64,000 nt of DNA from Vicugna pacos (GCF_048564905.1 NC_132989.1:19549257-19613256); one strand, 5' to 3'. Positions 36,015-48,699 are shown, counted from the stretch's first letter. Notes: generated by a model not told the origin, from the letters alone. Numbers and translations are program-made.

Positions 36015-36970
36015 GACCTTTTTTTAATTATTACAGAAGCAGCACACATTATAAATCCATTCAAACAGTACAAAAGTATATAGAGACATGGAAAGTCCCT
36101 CGTGTGACCTCTGCCCCCGCAGATCACCAGGAGTGTGGAGAGCCATGGCACTGATACTTCACTCAGCTTTTCAGTCTCCTTGCCATTTCAACATCTTTCC
36201 CAGCATCTCCATAACAAAAGTGAAAAAGAACAGCCAGCATAGCTGACTCATTTTATCTCAAATTTCAGCTCTCACAGGCATCCCCCAAAGTAGGAGAAAA
36301 GGTGGAAGCCAGGGAGGGCACCTCGAGCCTGCAGTGACCAGGGCACAACATCCCCCACCCCCACCCCAGGCCCACGATTGCGGGATCAAGCTCCCGCACA
36401 CCCCGGCTGGAGTCTCCGCTGCTGGTGTGGATGCTCTCTGACCACTAGGTGGCTCTGTAACCTACCTGATGCAGTGCCCACTTGCTGGCGGAAGTGAAGA
36501 ACCGAAACGGTTCAGACAGAATCCTGTCCCCACGCCGTCCCCAATTGTTTCTGTCTTAATTTTCGCCCACTCCTCCGTGTCCAGACAGAATGGGAGCACG
36601 AAGCCGGTCTGCGCAGTCTCACCAAGGCTGCTGTCTTGTCCCCGCTGGGGACGAGAAGAGGGCTGTTTCCTCCAGCAGGCCAGGCTCCGGCTGTGAGGCT
36701 GCAGGCTGCTTCCTAACTGTGAAGACGAGCAGGGCGCCCAGGCACTCTGTCCTGGTGGCCGCAGGGATGGAAAATTCCTTCACATGGTGGCTCCTCATCT
36801 GCGGCATTCGTTCACTCGTGCCTGTTAGTATATTCAGGGAACCTTGCTGGGTCCAGAAGGTAGAGAGGCTGGGGCATCCTTGAGAGTTTAACAGTCACAC
36901 AGGAGTGACAAACAAGCTGCTTGCCCAACACCCATCCTCCTCCTGGATCTCAGTTTTCCCCTGGGGAGCA
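36015..36970. other. Intergenic, partly GC-rich; no gene seen
   Basis: 36015-36120 resembles a reversed old L1M/HAL1 start (AATTATTACAGAAGCAGCAC). 36300-36900 is GC-rich with open frames of 60-97 codons on both strands that overlap each other, and none is recognisable. Confidence 0.4.
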
Positions 36971-36974
36971 CTGC

Positions 36975-37400
36975 CCCCCTCCCTTCACCTCCCCCACCAT
37001 AAGGGTATCTGGTGTCCGACTCTATCCTGGCCTGACCGCCGCATCCCCACTTACACTGATTGGTTCAGGGATGAGCACATGGTGTGACCCAAAGAGATGC
37101 AGCCTGGGGAGTTTTGCTGGGACTATAGAGAATCAAGCTTTCTCTTCTTTGATGCAGATCTTGAACCTGGAATTACGTAAGCCGGAACCTGCAGGCAGCC
37201 ACCTTTCCAGCACACGAGCTCTGGGAATGAAGCTAGTGTGGAGGAAAGCAGAGTTAAGAGACAGAAAGAGATTGGGCCCCGATGATGTCATTTGAGTCCT
37301 TGAATCAAAACATGCCTGAAGCTCTGTCTACACCTGAAGTGTCAGTAGATTTCCACTTTGCTTGGTCTTACTTGAATCATGTTTTCTGTCGCTTGCACCA
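36975..37400 (+). repeat. Old dispersed repeat, family uncertain (MaLR/LTR-like)
   Basis: Contains CTGATTGGTTCAGGGATG, GTGGAGGAAAGCAGAGTTA, GATGATGTCATTTGAGTCC, ATGCCTGAAGC and TTCTGTCGCTTGCA, in the order of a mammalian-wide repeat I recognise but cannot name with certainty. A related stretch lies at 58580-58900. Confidence 0.5.
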
Positions 37401-37739
37401 GTCAGTGGGCTGGAGTTAATTAAAATCAGGATCTCCTACCTTGCCTTGGGAGCTAAGTGGATTTCTCAGGGAAGTGCATTTTCTTGAAAAGCCATCAGCA
37501 TTTTATAAATACTTTCTTTAGAAAAACTGGGTATGACTATAAATATGTACACACACATTATTTAGCCACATCAGCAGGTAGATGGAGATAAATTCCATCT
37601 CAAAAAATTGACAAATATTTTGTTGTCTCTGTATGGCAGGCACTGTTTTAGATGCTGAGGAAACATCCATGATCGAAATAAAATTTACAAAGTCCTTTCA
37701 TCATCTCTGGTGTTCTTCCCCCAAATTAGTAACTTCAGT

Positions 37740-38125
37740 TAATCATGAGGACATAAAACATCAGCTAAGCCCAAACTGAGGGATATTCTACAAAACATTC
37801 GACCAGCATCCTTCAAACCCATTAAGGTCATAAAAAACAAGGAAAGACAGAGACACTGTCACAAATTGGGGAAGATTAAGCATCGTGATGACTAAATTCA
37901 ATTCAGATCCTGAAAAAGAGAAAGGACATTAATGAAAAACCTAGGGAAATCTAAATAAAGCTTGTAGTTTAGTTAGTAGTATTGTGCTAATGTTAATTTC
38001 TCGGTTTTATGTAAGATGTTAAGATTAGGGGAGGCTGGGTGAAGGGTATACCTGAATTTTCTGTACTACTTGACCAGCTTTTCTGTAAATCTGCAACAAT
38101 TTCAATATAAAAGTTTTTTTTAAGT
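37740..38125 (+). mobile_element. L1ME-like 3' UTR
   Basis: AGGTCATAAAAAACAAGGAA, AAAAGAGAAAGGACATTAAT, AGTTTAGTTAGTAGTATTG, GGGAGGCTGGGTGAAGGGTA in ancient-L1 order, ending with an A/T tail. Confidence 0.7.
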
Positions 38126-40029
38126 CCATGCCTTCAGAGATTAAATTCTAGTGGAAGAAGTAAAACAAACAAAATACAATAAATAAATTGTATGTCAGCA
38201 TCAAGATTGGATGATTTTGAAAATTCTCAGACTCTCTAAATGACAGAAGATACTAAAAGTCAGAAATGGCTGCCAAAACAGTGCTGTAGGGAAAAGGCTG
38301 AGTGTGTGACTGCACGACCTGTTGTTAAAACCTTGGAAAGACAGAAAGGTCACAGTATTCAGTCACAAAAACGGCCCTTTTGCCACTTTGCTCTTTGTAC
38401 ATTTTTGGTGTTAAATTTGAATTTTTAAGAAAACATCATATTAAAACATTATTTATCTCTAGTACTGAGTTTTGTGGCACCCCCTTCCATTTTGCCCAAG
38501 GCAGGTGCCTCATTTACCTCCCCTCAGTCCTGGCTGGACTCCCCACAGCCCTACGGGTTATTGTCCCTATTTTACAGGTAAGGAAACTTGAGCATAGACA
38601 GGGGGTGCAGAACCAGGCAGCAATGAAGTGGTCAAGCCGGAATCTAAGCTCTATGTCCTAACGCTATAACTACACTGCAATTCCTTCCTCACACTGGTAA
38701 CTCTTAAAGACCATTGCAGTAGCTGGCGGTTCTGTTACCTCCACTCTCACTGCAGTATCTGAATATGCAGCTTTTCCCCATCACATCCCCAGCAGACCGT
38801 CCTGACTGACAGCCCACTGGCTGACCTCCATGGTAAATCAGAGCATCAGAAACACTGGACTTCCTGCTCAAGTCGCAGTTAGTAATTCAGTTGTGTGACT
38901 CCACAGCTCTTCTATGAAATAAAGGGCCTAAGCTTCATATTACCTGTTTTTCTCCCATTCTCTTTTGTGTGAGCTGTTTGGGTGGCTGTACAGCAGCTGG
39001 TAAAAGTAACAGTGTAAGGACAAATCATGTTGACTGTGAACCTCGAATCAGTCCTGGAGGAAAGTTCAGGTCCAAAAAATGCTTTGGCTAATTATGGTCA
39101 GTCATCAAGAATACCAACAGTACATAGCATTACTCAGTGCACTGTGAAAGGACTGCATTTTTTCAACAGAGAAAAAACAACGTAATATTTTTGTTTAGGG
39201 TAGAATTAAAAAAAAACTCCTTGAATATTTATATATAGCCATAATTATAGCTATTGCCTTTTTCCTGTGTCTCCAGCATCCTTCATGGTTAGTAGAACAC
39301 ATGGTCGAAGGACACACAAGCACACTTGAAAGGATTTTCAACCCAACCCAACCTTTCCACCCCTCGAACATCCACAATTTCTTCCCCATCTACTGACTGA
39401 TTTCTGAGTCTTAAAATAGAATACAAAGCCTTTTGCTCTACAAAAGGAGTGAACGCTAGAATGCTGGTGCTCCTGGAAGAGGGAACACATGACTTAAATT
39501 TACCTCATATTCTAAGTGGAAGCTGTTAGATCATTTACAAAGAAAGAGAGGGAAATAGGGAAAGTGGGCCTTATGCAGTCCAAATAGCCGAATAGCTGGC
39601 CACGTGCTGACTTCCATCGAAACACTGTCTATGGCTGTTTTTATAAACAGTGATATTGCCCGGGAGCACTGGCGTGGTAATCCCATTAGAGAGGGTGTGC
39701 AAAAGGTTCTGGCAGCATGTTCTTTGCTGAAATATCACGATAATGTGCAAAAAAGCTTTTGCAAGTGTGAGAGGTCCACGAGCCCATGTGGAATTAGTTA
39801 AGAACCCTAGAGAATCTTCAGATGGTAATACCGCTTTTGCAATTGTTAACCCAGAAGGATCCAAGACAGGACCTTGCCAACCAGGGCCTGGCACAATGTG
39901 GGGGTAAGGACAAAGGAAAGAAAGTTCCCTTAATCAGAGTTCCCGTGAATCTTTTACGTCCGATTATCTCACCCCCATGGATGGCTCCCCTTTACCGCTG
40001 AAGGAGACCAGGCTCTCCATGGCTTACAG
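38126..40029. other. Intergenic, one MIR; no gene seen
   Basis: Apart from the MIR at 38545-38690, nothing can be supported. Open frames at 39571-39894 (minus) and 39604-39801 (plus) overlap and cancel each other. Confidence 0.5.
38545..38690 (+). mobile_element. MIR fragment
   Basis: CCCTATTTTACAGGTAAGGA, then AAGCTCTATGTCCTAACGC. Confidence 0.75.
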
Positions 40030-40470
40030 TGTTCTGCCTGGACTGGCTGCAGCCGGCCGCTCTAGCCTCACTCCTGTGGCTTCTCAGCCCCTCACCAGTT
40101 ACTCTTAGCTCCTCAGGCACGTGGCTTCTTTCCTGTACTAGGATCAGTCTTTCCCCTGTTCTTCCCCTGGGCCACTCCTACTCATGCTTCAGATACCAGC
40201 GATCAAATGTCACTTCCTCAGAGATGCCTTCCCTGGCCTCTGGGACTATTCTAAAGCCTTCCACGTGTATACGCTCACACTCCCCTGCCCGTCCTCGTCA
40301 CACTTAGTGTAACCACACTTGAATAATTATTTGCATAATCATCTGTTTAACGCTTACCTCCATCACCAGACTGTAAGTTCTGATAGAACAGACTTAGTCT
40401 TGCTAACTATTACCTACAAAGACCCAAAATAATGCCTAGCACATAGTAGACAATAAATATTTATTAGGTG
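40030..40470 (+). mobile_element. L2 3' end
   Basis: ATGTCACTTCCTCAGAGATG, CCTTCCCTGGCCTC, CACCAGACTGTAAGTTC and CAATAAATATTTATTAGGTG with ATGAATGAAT mark the classic L2 3' end. Confidence 0.88.
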
Positions 40471-40494
40471 GATGAATGAATTAAAGGGAATTTC

Positions 40495-40650
40495 TAACAC
40501 CTAGAAAGACTCTTGGAGAGCCTAGTCCAAACCACTAATTCATAGAGGAAGAAACTAAAATCTAAGGAAGCTTGCTGTCTCGCCCGGAGCCCTACCTAAA
40601 AGCAAAAGTAGGGCTAGAACCCACGTCTCTTCACTCTCTCTCTATGCTTT
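40495..40650 (+). mobile_element. MIR fragment
   Basis: TTCATAGAGGAAGAAACTAA, AGGGCTAGAACCCACG in MIR order. Confidence 0.65.
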
Positions 40651-41214
40651 TTTTTTTTTTCTGTCCTGATGGAAAGTTCATAGTCTAGTGATTCATCACA
40701 CTGGAGGGAACAGCAGTTCCTGGCAAGTTCTTCAGGACCTTAATGAACTTGCAGGTTTGTGTCTTATTTAATACTCACTTTATTTAAAATGAGTCCATAG
40801 TCCATGTTTATTTCCCCATCCCTCAGTTGCTGGATCAAGAGTTAATTGTCACCAAGAAGAGTTAATGTGGCAGTTTGGCAAGGTTCTGCTGAACTAACGA
40901 ATGTTTAACAGGATCACAGATGGAATCATTTGCATACAGGAGGTATTTTTTTTCCAAGGTTTTGGCCCAATTAAAAGTTACAAGTTCAAACCAGGTCGCC
41001 AGTGCCAATGAAAAAAAGTCTGCACATTCTAGAGCCTGAACACATGCTATTCTCGCCTTTCCCACATTTGACAAGCTAAGAAGTATCTAATAGTCATTGC
41101 CTTCTTGAGCAAAATAGAGTAGCTGCAGAAGTCTTCAGGACTGCCTCTGTGCAACAGGCAGCCATTTTTAAGGGGCCAACAAGGAGTAACGTTGTTTTAA
41201 TTTATTTTGCAGTC
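40651..41214. other. No feature seen
   Basis: Unique-looking sequence without supported elements. Confidence 0.5.
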
Positions 41215-41440
41215 TGTAGTAATCGCTTATTTCAGGTAAACATTAATTGAGTGCCTCCCTTAAGCCAAGCACTGTGTTCAGTGCTGGGGGTGAAAAGATC
41301 AAAAAGGCATAATCCCTGCCCTTGAGGAGCCTCAGAAAAGTAGAGGAGAGAGGCTCACAATCCTTTATCAAGTGCTAATACAGGAGTAGAGGGATAAAGA
41401 GGATGCTTTGTGAGACTGGAAGAAAGGTAACAGAGAGTCC
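41215..41440 (+). mobile_element. L2 fragment
   Basis: ATTAATTGAGTGCCTCCC, AGCACTGTGTTCAGTGCTGG, CCTGCCCTTGAGGAGC: the middle of the L2 3' region. Confidence 0.75.
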
Positions 41441-41492
41441 TTTTGCTCAGCTGCGACCACACATCATCCAAAACTTAAAGGATCAGCAGGAG

Positions 41493-42009
41493 TGTTACTG
41501 AGTCCAAACTTGTTCTGGTTGCTGCACGATAGGCCCATAAATTGGGAGATGAGGTGCTGGGGCAAGGAATGATGCCTTTATTTGGAAAGCCAGCAGACTG
41601 AGAAGATGGGGGACTAATGTCCTAGAGAACCATCCTACTCACGTCAGAATTCAGGCTCCTTTCATGCTAAAAAGGGGAGGGAATATGGTTTGTTGTTGCA
41701 GACTTGGTGTGGGGCTCCTTTGTTCTTGCAGCTGTCCATGTGGGTCAGGTCATGATATTCCTGTAAACCTCCAACAAGGCAACTGTTATTCTCTGTGTTG
41801 CAAATTTTTATCTCTATATGTATGGAAAAGTGTTATACCCTTCAAGGTCAGAGCCTGGAGAAAAGGCTGTCCTGTATCCTTCAGGCTCTAGGAAGCATCC
41901 TTTTACAAAAGGTGCAGAACCAGCATGACTAAGCACAGGGCACAGAGCCCAGGGTTAGAGCTAAAGGAACAGATCTAATATGGAGTCAGATTTGTTCTTC
42001 CCTCTTACA
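41493..42009 (-). mobile_element. Solo LTR, class I endogenous retrovirus (copy 1)
   Basis: A 517-bp element whose minus strand begins TGTAAG and ends GTAACA. It is flanked by a 4-bp duplication GGAG (41489-41492 and 42010-42013), typical of class I retroviral insertion. It matches copy 2 at 57365-57881 along its whole length. No internal retroviral sequence adjoins it, so it is a recombined solo LTR. The 76-codon frame at 41664-41891 is incidental. Moderate divergence from copy 2 suggests an age of tens of millions of years. Confidence 0.88.
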
Positions 42010-42013
42010 GGAG

Positions 42014-42669
42014 TTACCCAAGTAAAGAGAACAGAAACAGCTTTCTAAGCCAGAGTTAGAGCAAGAAGAGCATGGAGTGATATGTGTAAAGAAGAAAACA
42101 GGCTGAGCTATCTCCGAAGGGAACATGCTGGTAAAATAATAAGACTAATAAATAATAATAAACAAAGCTATTGTGAACTGTCAAGCCCCTGTAATCTTCA
42201 AGGTATGTTAAATCGGTGCTCTCCAGAACAGATTTGCTTCCCATCTTCATGATTCTTGTTGTAATTGCATGTTGCCATTACTGTTATTCATTTCATATTC
42301 TTCTTTAAATCAACCTTGTTGGGCATCATCCTAAGCAAGATTATCCATCAAATCGGTGATTTTATCTTAGTCATGTTTTTCTCGTACTTACGAAGTACAT
42401 AACTATTAAAATGTGTGCCATCTAGAATCATCTTAAATACAACCAGGGGCATGTACACGTCACTGGTTAAAAGATCAGAGGTGGAGTAGAGGCTGATTAG
42501 TATAAAATATGTTGTGTCAGCTCATGGATTGATTTGGTTGGGGGGGTGATGTCAGCACAGGGCTGAGTTTAAGGCATGATTCCTGTCATCAAGGCGCTTC
42601 ATGACAGCTTGGTTTAGCTTTCCTGCTCATAAATCAATTACATTGCTATGTAACCAAGCAGGACCCTAC
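42014..42669. other. No feature seen
   Basis: AT-rich sequence between two LTR fossils; no gene or repeat was recognised. Confidence 0.45.
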
Positions 42670-43402
42670 TGTCATCAGTGACCATATGGTATTTGTAGCT
42701 GCTTACCTGTATAATAAATTGAAGGGTTTTTTCCCCTTGTCCTTTTGCTGACTAGGATTAGGCTTGGGAGGAGGGAGAGGGGAGTTTGGGCGATCTGCCC
42801 ATCCTCCTCCTCTTGCCCCCAACATCTCAGAAATGGAAGTTGGGTGTTTGTGCATCTTGGTGTTCATAACTCAGCCCAACTGCAAATATCTGCAGTTATT
42901 CTTAGCCTCCTGTGATTTCTTTGTATCCTGTTGTTTGAGGTGCAAACCTTAGTCTGCAGTGAGAAGTCCCAGGCCCCAGTCTGCCTAAAACACTAGAAGC
43001 ATTTATCAACCTGACTTTAAACTGCACAAGTTTTCTTATGGAGCTATTTTCCACGGACCACTTCCTATGCATCCTTTGTTTCAAGCATAAGAATATTAGA
43101 AGCGTCTCAAGGCCAGAGGTAAACTTCATACCCAGCAGAAAGAAGGAGAACTTTGCATCTGTAAAAACAAGAACAACCTTGCAACAATTTACTATCTCTA
43201 TGGAAACCAGCGCTGCCCCTTGGATGCTTACTATAAAACCCCCCATCTTCTCTCCCCGACAGGCTTCAGCTTTGGTGGCATTAGCCCACTGTGACCTCCT
43301 TTGCCTGGCAAAGAAAGAAAGCTACCCTTTCTACTTCATCCAAAACTCTGTCCTCAAGTCTTAATTAGGTAAGCAGGGCGTGGAGGCTGTGTTTTGGCAA
43401 CA
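42670..43402 (+). mobile_element. LTR of a second endogenous retrovirus family (copy A)
   Basis: It begins TGTCATCAGTGACC and ends TTGGCAACA. It carries a TATA-like CTATAAAACC near 43230 and the polyadenylation region after GCCTGGCAAAG. It aligns through most of its length with copy B at 46088-46766 on the same strand. Open frames on both strands (114 and 108 codons) are by-products. No clear target duplication. Confidence 0.75.
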
Positions 43403-43735
43403 ACTGTGGCCTGAATGTGTCCCCTTGCAATTCATGTGCTGAAATCCTAATGCCCAATGCAATGGTATTAGGACATGGGGCCTTTGGGAGGTGCTTAGGG
43501 CATGAAACTGTAGCCCTCATGAAAAGGATGAATGACCTCATAAGAGCTCGCTAGCTCCTTTTACCACGTGAAGACACAGTAAGAAGTCTGCAACCTGAAG
43601 AGGGTCCAAATGTGACGATGCTAGCACCCTGACTTTGGCCTTCCGACCCCCAGAACTGTGAGAAATAAATTTCTGTTGTTTCTAAGCCACCCAGTCTACA
43701 GTATTTTGTAATAGCTGCCCAAACAGACTAAGACA
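43403..43735 (+). mobile_element. MaLR LTR (MST/MLT type)
   Basis: CTGAATGTGTCCCCTTGCAA, GGGGCCTTTGGGAGGTGC, AACTGTGAGAAATAAATTTC, AAGCCACCCAGTCTACAG and terminal GACTAAGACA. An old solo LTR fossil directly abutting copy A. Confidence 0.88.
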
Positions 43736-43739
43736 AATG

Positions 43740-43895
43740 ACAACGATGGTAGCAGCCGCGTAGGACCAGTCCTTGTATATGTCAAGCCTTGCACTTGGTA
43801 CTTTGCATCCCTTTGCTTATGTAATCCTTACAACTCTCTATGAGACAGAGTTGATGGTTCCGCCCATTTTAACAGGCTGACGGGGCTAAATGTCT
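43740..43895 (+). mobile_element. MIR fragment
   Basis: CTTTGCTTATGTAATCCTTA, CCCATTTTAACAGGCTGACG in MIR order. Confidence 0.6.
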
Positions 43896-44119
43896 TGTGG
43901 GAGTTCTGACCTTTTGTTTCGGAGAAAAGATCACAAGAAAGCTGCCCTGTGTAGTTGAAAGAGAGCTTCATCCAGAGTCCGGAGGCCAGAACTTTGGTCC
44001 CAACACAGGCACTGATTCCCTGCGGACTTCAGAAGAGCCTATTAAACTCTCCAGGCTGCAGGTTCCTTCTGTGAAGTGTTTACATTCCATGATGTTTAAG
44101 ATCAGTGGTCAGCTGGAGA

Positions 44120-44285
44120 CTCTTTCTAGGTCTGTTTCTTTATCTGCAAAACAGGGCTAATAATACTGACTTCATAGGATTATTGTGAAGTTAAATGTAG
44201 GTAGAGCCCTAGCCCCAGGTCTGACACGTGTTAAGAATACACTAAATGGCATTATAAACAAAAGCACTATTAATCATCATAATCC
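44120..44285 (-). mobile_element. MIR fragment
   Basis: Reversed MIR: TTTCTTTATCTGCAAAACAG, ACTTCATAGGATTATTGTGA, AGGTCTGACACGTGTTAAG. Confidence 0.75.
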
Positions 44286-44529
44286 TGATAGTCTTGATAA
44301 TCACCTTGATGATTTTTTGAAATGGATAATTCATCCACAAATAAATAAGAGTGAATTAATTATACTACTCCATAGAAATGCATAGTATGCTGTCTGATTT
44401 TCATTTCAGGCGGGTCTGTTTGCATTTCTCTGTGCTTGCATATCTTCAAGTCAGACGTGAAGAACATACTCTTCAACTGGTGTGGGAGTTGGCCTCCAAG
44501 GTGATCTCCATGATTCAACACGCGCTTGG

Positions 44530-44990
44530 TAGTCCCTTCCTGCACTGAACAGGGCTGGCTTGTGTAACCACTAAGATATGGTGGAAATGATGCCGTCTGA
44601 CTTCTGAGGCCAGGTCCTAAAAGGCATTTCAGCTTCTGCTGTACTTCCTCTCAGCCTGCAGTCCTATGGAGAGGCCTGTGTGGTGAAGAACTGAGGTCTC
44701 CTGTCAGTCAGTGGAGAACTGGGACTTTTATCCAACAGCCATGTGCATGAGCCATGTGGCATGTGAGTCCTCCAGCCACAGTCAAGCCTTTAGATGACTG
44801 CAGGCCCTGCCAACATCTCAACTGCAACGTCATGAAAGACCCTGAGCCAGAACCACTCAGCCGAGCCACCCCCAAAGTCCTGGCACAAAGTGCAAAGAAC
44901 TCTGAGATAATGAACACTCGTTGTTTTGAGTCACTCTGTTTTACGGTGATTTGTCATGCAGCAAGAGATAGCAAATATGAATGAATCATT
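44530..44990 (+). mobile_element. MLT1-like MaLR LTR
   Basis: Ends TCTGAGATAATGAACACTC, GTTGTTTTGAGTCACTCTG, TTTGTCATGCAGCAAGAGAT, which is the MLT1 3' signature. Old and decayed; the 5' edge is uncertain. Confidence 0.7.
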
Positions 44991-45915
44991 GCAAAGAGTA
45001 AAGAAAATATTTTAATTGAAAGCATATAGCTACACTGGTATAATCTCATTCAGGCCACCATGGAGCTGTGAATGTTCGAAGGCAGGGAATAAGGAAGGGG
45101 AAGGGGAGAGGCATCATGGAGGCTGGGGGCTCTGTAGCACAGAGGTCTCTACGAACATCTTCTCCCTAGCAGCAGAGGCCAGTAGAAGATTTCACCAAGT
45201 GTTGCTCACCAAGCTTAAGTTCTCATTCAGAAGCAGGGTGGATGGTGGCAAGGGAGATGCATCTGCAGACGCATCGATTCCACCAAAAGACTTTTTTCGC
45301 AGGCGGAAAGTCCAAGGCAGTAGTTTGGCGTGGGTCTCTTTTGAACAGCCAAAGCTTCACCTCCCCAGCTATTTAGTTCTGATTACTTTTGAATAACAAA
45401 ATTTGCTAGAATAATTTTCCACTGAGCAACAACCATTCATGAACAGGCAATGTTACTACTCATGCTTCTCTGTTAAAAATAGGCCCATTTTCTTGCTTTC
45501 CAAAAGTGCACTGTATAGTGGGAGCATGGATTTGGAACATGGCAAAACCTGGTTAATTCTGTGCCGCTTTATACTGTGCCAATGTGTAATAATGCCTCTT
45601 AGGAAACTGACCTGAGAATAGTATGCAAAAGCTACTTGGAGGAGGATGAGGAGGAAGGAATTGGAACTTCCCTTTTTCTCTCAGCTCCTGCCTCCATCTA
45701 CCATGTAACTCCAGAGTCCCCTGCCTGGTTTGCCCTGGTCTATTTTGTCCTTGTAGATACCAGCCCTGGTCTCCTGGTTTGGGAGCTCCTCTCCTCTGGG
45801 ATGCTTTTGAGGAAAATGAGCATGTCTCGTGTCTAGCCCTGGTCAGTGTCCTCTCCATCCCCTAGCAAATTTGGTCACCCTTTTTATGGAGGACCCTTTT
45901 GCCACAAACTCAAAG
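44991..45915. other. Intergenic; two unsupported open frames
   Basis: A 126-codon frame (45016-45396, +) and a 101-codon frame (45553-45858, -) have no recognisable domain, neighbouring splice pattern or start context. The second half may be decayed retroviral sequence leading into copy B. Confidence 0.35.
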
Positions 45916-46766
45916 CCCCATTACTATAAGTGAGCAGGACCCTATGGGGCCTTCCCAGGACAGACCTCTCCCCCATATCCTCTGCTGTAGCTCCTCCCTG
46001 AAGTACCCAGGTAATAGTATCTCATGTGTTTTTTAGATGCTAAAAACCACCACCAAATGGAAGGACTGGATTAACACTGGGGAATATTGTCATCAGTGAC
46101 CACCCAGTGTTTGTAGTGGTGTTTGTAACTGCTTAGCTGTGTGATAGTTTAAAGAGTCTTTGTCGCGCTTCTGCTGACCAGGGTCAGGCTGGAGAGGAGG
46201 GGCGTTATTAGGTGGCCTGATCAACCCCCTCTTGGTGCTGTGTGCAGGGATCATCTTTGTATCCTGTTGTTGGAGGTGAAGGTGCACATCCCAGCCTGTG
46301 CAAATACTGTAGCAAGATGTCCCAGGACTCAGCCTGCCAGAAATGGTAGAAGCATATACCAGCCTCACTTGAAACTGCGCAAGTTTCTCACTAGAGCACT
46401 TTACCACAGGCCCCCTTCCTAAATGACCTTTGTTCTAGGCGCAAGAATATTAGGAGTTTCCCAACGCTGCAGGAAAACCTCATACCCAGCGCAAGGGGAC
46501 CATTGCATCTGTAGAAGCAAGAACAAGTTTGGAACAATGTGTGACCCTGTATGTGATCTCTATGGAAATCAGCACCATCCCTTGAACCCTTGAACTTTTA
46601 CAGAAAACCCTCTACCTTCTCTCCTCAACAGGCTCACAGTCTTAGAGGCCCACTGTGACCTCTGCTGCCTGGCAAAGGAGTAAAGCTGCCTTTTCTGCTT
46701 CATCTAAAACTCTGTCCTGCAGCCTCAATTCAGGAATCGGGGTACGGAGGCCAAGTTTCGGCAACA
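45916..46766 (+). mobile_element. Degraded endogenous retrovirus 3' end: internal stub plus LTR (copy B)
   Basis: 46088-46766 is an LTR related to copy A, from TGTCATCAGTGACC to CGGCAACA. About 170 bp before it is also found, on the other strand, next to the LTR at 51677-52282. Shared sequence outside the LTRs is best explained as the end of the viral internal region. It is a broken fossil; only this end remains. Confidence 0.6.
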
Positions 46767-46844
46767 TTACTATCAAGGACGCTGTGTATGGCCAGCTCGT
46801 TGTGTATGGGAATAACGAAGGCAAAGTCTTCTCAACATAGGCGT

Positions 46845-47030
46845 GCCTGCTTTTCACCATTTAGGTTTCAACTTAAATATCACCTCCTGAGAAGGACTTT
46901 CTAGTGCCGGTCTGTCGGAAGTGGATTCTGCCCAGTCAGTCACCCAAACACTCCGCGCGTGCCTTTCCTACCGTTCACTCTGACCTGCGCTGCCTCTGTT
47001 TACAGACCCCAGGGGCAGACTGCGTGGGCG
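46845..47030 (+). mobile_element. L2-like fragment
   Basis: TTAGGTTTCAACTTAAATATCACCTCCTGAG (46862-46892) is the usual L2 text. Diverged. Confidence 0.55.
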
Positions 47031-47039
47031 CTAATCCCA

Positions 47040-47220
47040 ACGGCAGCAGTTGCTGGCTAAGGGGTCTTAGGCCAGTTACGCAACGTTTTCAAAAAAGTTT
47101 TGCATCAGCAAAATAAGGAACTCAGAAGATTTTGTGAAGATTAAAGGAGTTAACATACGTAAAGGACTGAGAACAGTGCTTGGCACATAGTAAGTGCTTT
47201 ATGCACACTAGCTAGAACAT
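47040..47220 (-). mobile_element. MIR fragment
   Basis: Reversed MIR: GAACAGTGCTTGGCACATAG, TAAGTGCTTTATG. Confidence 0.8.
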
Positions 47221-48699
47221 AAAAGGCACAGAAACAGAGGTCTTATCTTTCTCACTATGAGAGCCCGAGCCCCAGGCACGTGGGCTGGCCCACAGGAAAT
47301 GCTTCGTTACCAGCAGTTAACATGGACACCCAAACACTGCTTTCCTCAATAATGTCTGAAATCCCCATCATGGGAATCTTCTCGGAGGTCATTTTTCTCC
47401 TTGGGTTTTGCCTGCTCCACTTGCTTTAGGCCCTCCCTGCCCCCACCCCCTTTCTTTTCTCTTCTCTCTCCAGATGCAGGTGCAGACTCATACAACTTGT
47501 TCACTTCTGCGTGGCAATTTCGCTGTGCCCCTGGTCTATCTCTGCAGATCTAACAGCAGGCCTTTTCAGCATATGAGGAGATATCTGTATCTGTTTCTCT
47601 GTATCATCATTATATCTCTATTATATTACCATTATATTTGTATATATGCAATATGTATATAATATATAAAACCATTGTGTTCATATATATATATGATATA
47701 TATGTGATATCATATATGTATATATATGATATTAGCCATCAAAAGCATATGAATCTGGTTCATCCCCTAAAAGGAAGTATCAGGGCATTTTTTTCACAGC
47801 ATTCTTTTCTTCCCTTTGTAAAGGACTTCTTTAAATTTAAAAAAGTTTATGTTAAAGAGAATTATATGAAAATGCAAAAAATTAGAAACCACAGAAATAT
47901 ACATTAGAAAAAAAAGTATGTCATATGATATATTAGAAAATATGGAAAATTAGAAATTAGAAAGGAAAATATAGTTTAAATTCACCCACAGACCCACCAC
48001 TTAGTATATATACATACCATATTTTATATATATATATAAAATCACTGTCAATTTTTGGTATATTTCCTCTGTTTACTTTGCTGTTCTCTATGGCTTTGGC
48101 TTCTGCAGGGGGATGTGTGTGTGTGTCTGCATGAGAGAGAGACAGCAGAGGTGTAACCAGCCATATTGCATCATGCTCTTCTCACTCAAAACTTTGTTTT
48201 TAAAGGAAGTGTAATACTCATCTATCCATCCCACAGATATGATTGAGTGTCCGTCAAGTGGCGGGCACCAGACTGAGGCTGCACCAGGAAGAAGACAAGG
48301 CTTATCAGATCCCGAGGTTTGCTCTCTTACCCACTTACCCACCCAGCCGCCATCTGTTCACACCACTGATTTGTGAAGGATTTAAAGCAGGGCCTCAGGA
48401 ATTTACCATATAAATTCCACATGGGGCCTCCCATTAAAATTGCAGACCTCTTTCTGCCAAGTGCACTCTGGTTATTGCAAAACTGAAAGGAGGGTTACGT
48501 GGAAAGTGTTTCTCTTCCTCCTCACGATGACTGTACGAACCTCAGAGAATGGATTTTACAGCTGAGGCTAATTACACGGTATTAAGTGTTACTCAGGGAA
48601 TAGCCTGCTGCCTGCGGCTGCTCAGAAACTCTCGGCCCCTCCCAGCTTGTGCTCTGGCTGTTCTGGGTCTGTTGCCCACCGTCACACAAACTGTGCCCA
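47221..48699. other. Intergenic; AT tracts and an old L1-like piece
   Basis: 47630-47760 and 48000-48050 are ATATAT-rich. 47930-48230 resembles a reversed L1M/HAL1 3' region (ACAGACCCACCACTTAGTAT and following). No gene seen. Confidence 0.5.

Noticed and set aside
45016-45396. 126-codon frame
   Set aside because: No recognisable domain, splice context or homologue. Kept only as unexplained intergenic sequence.
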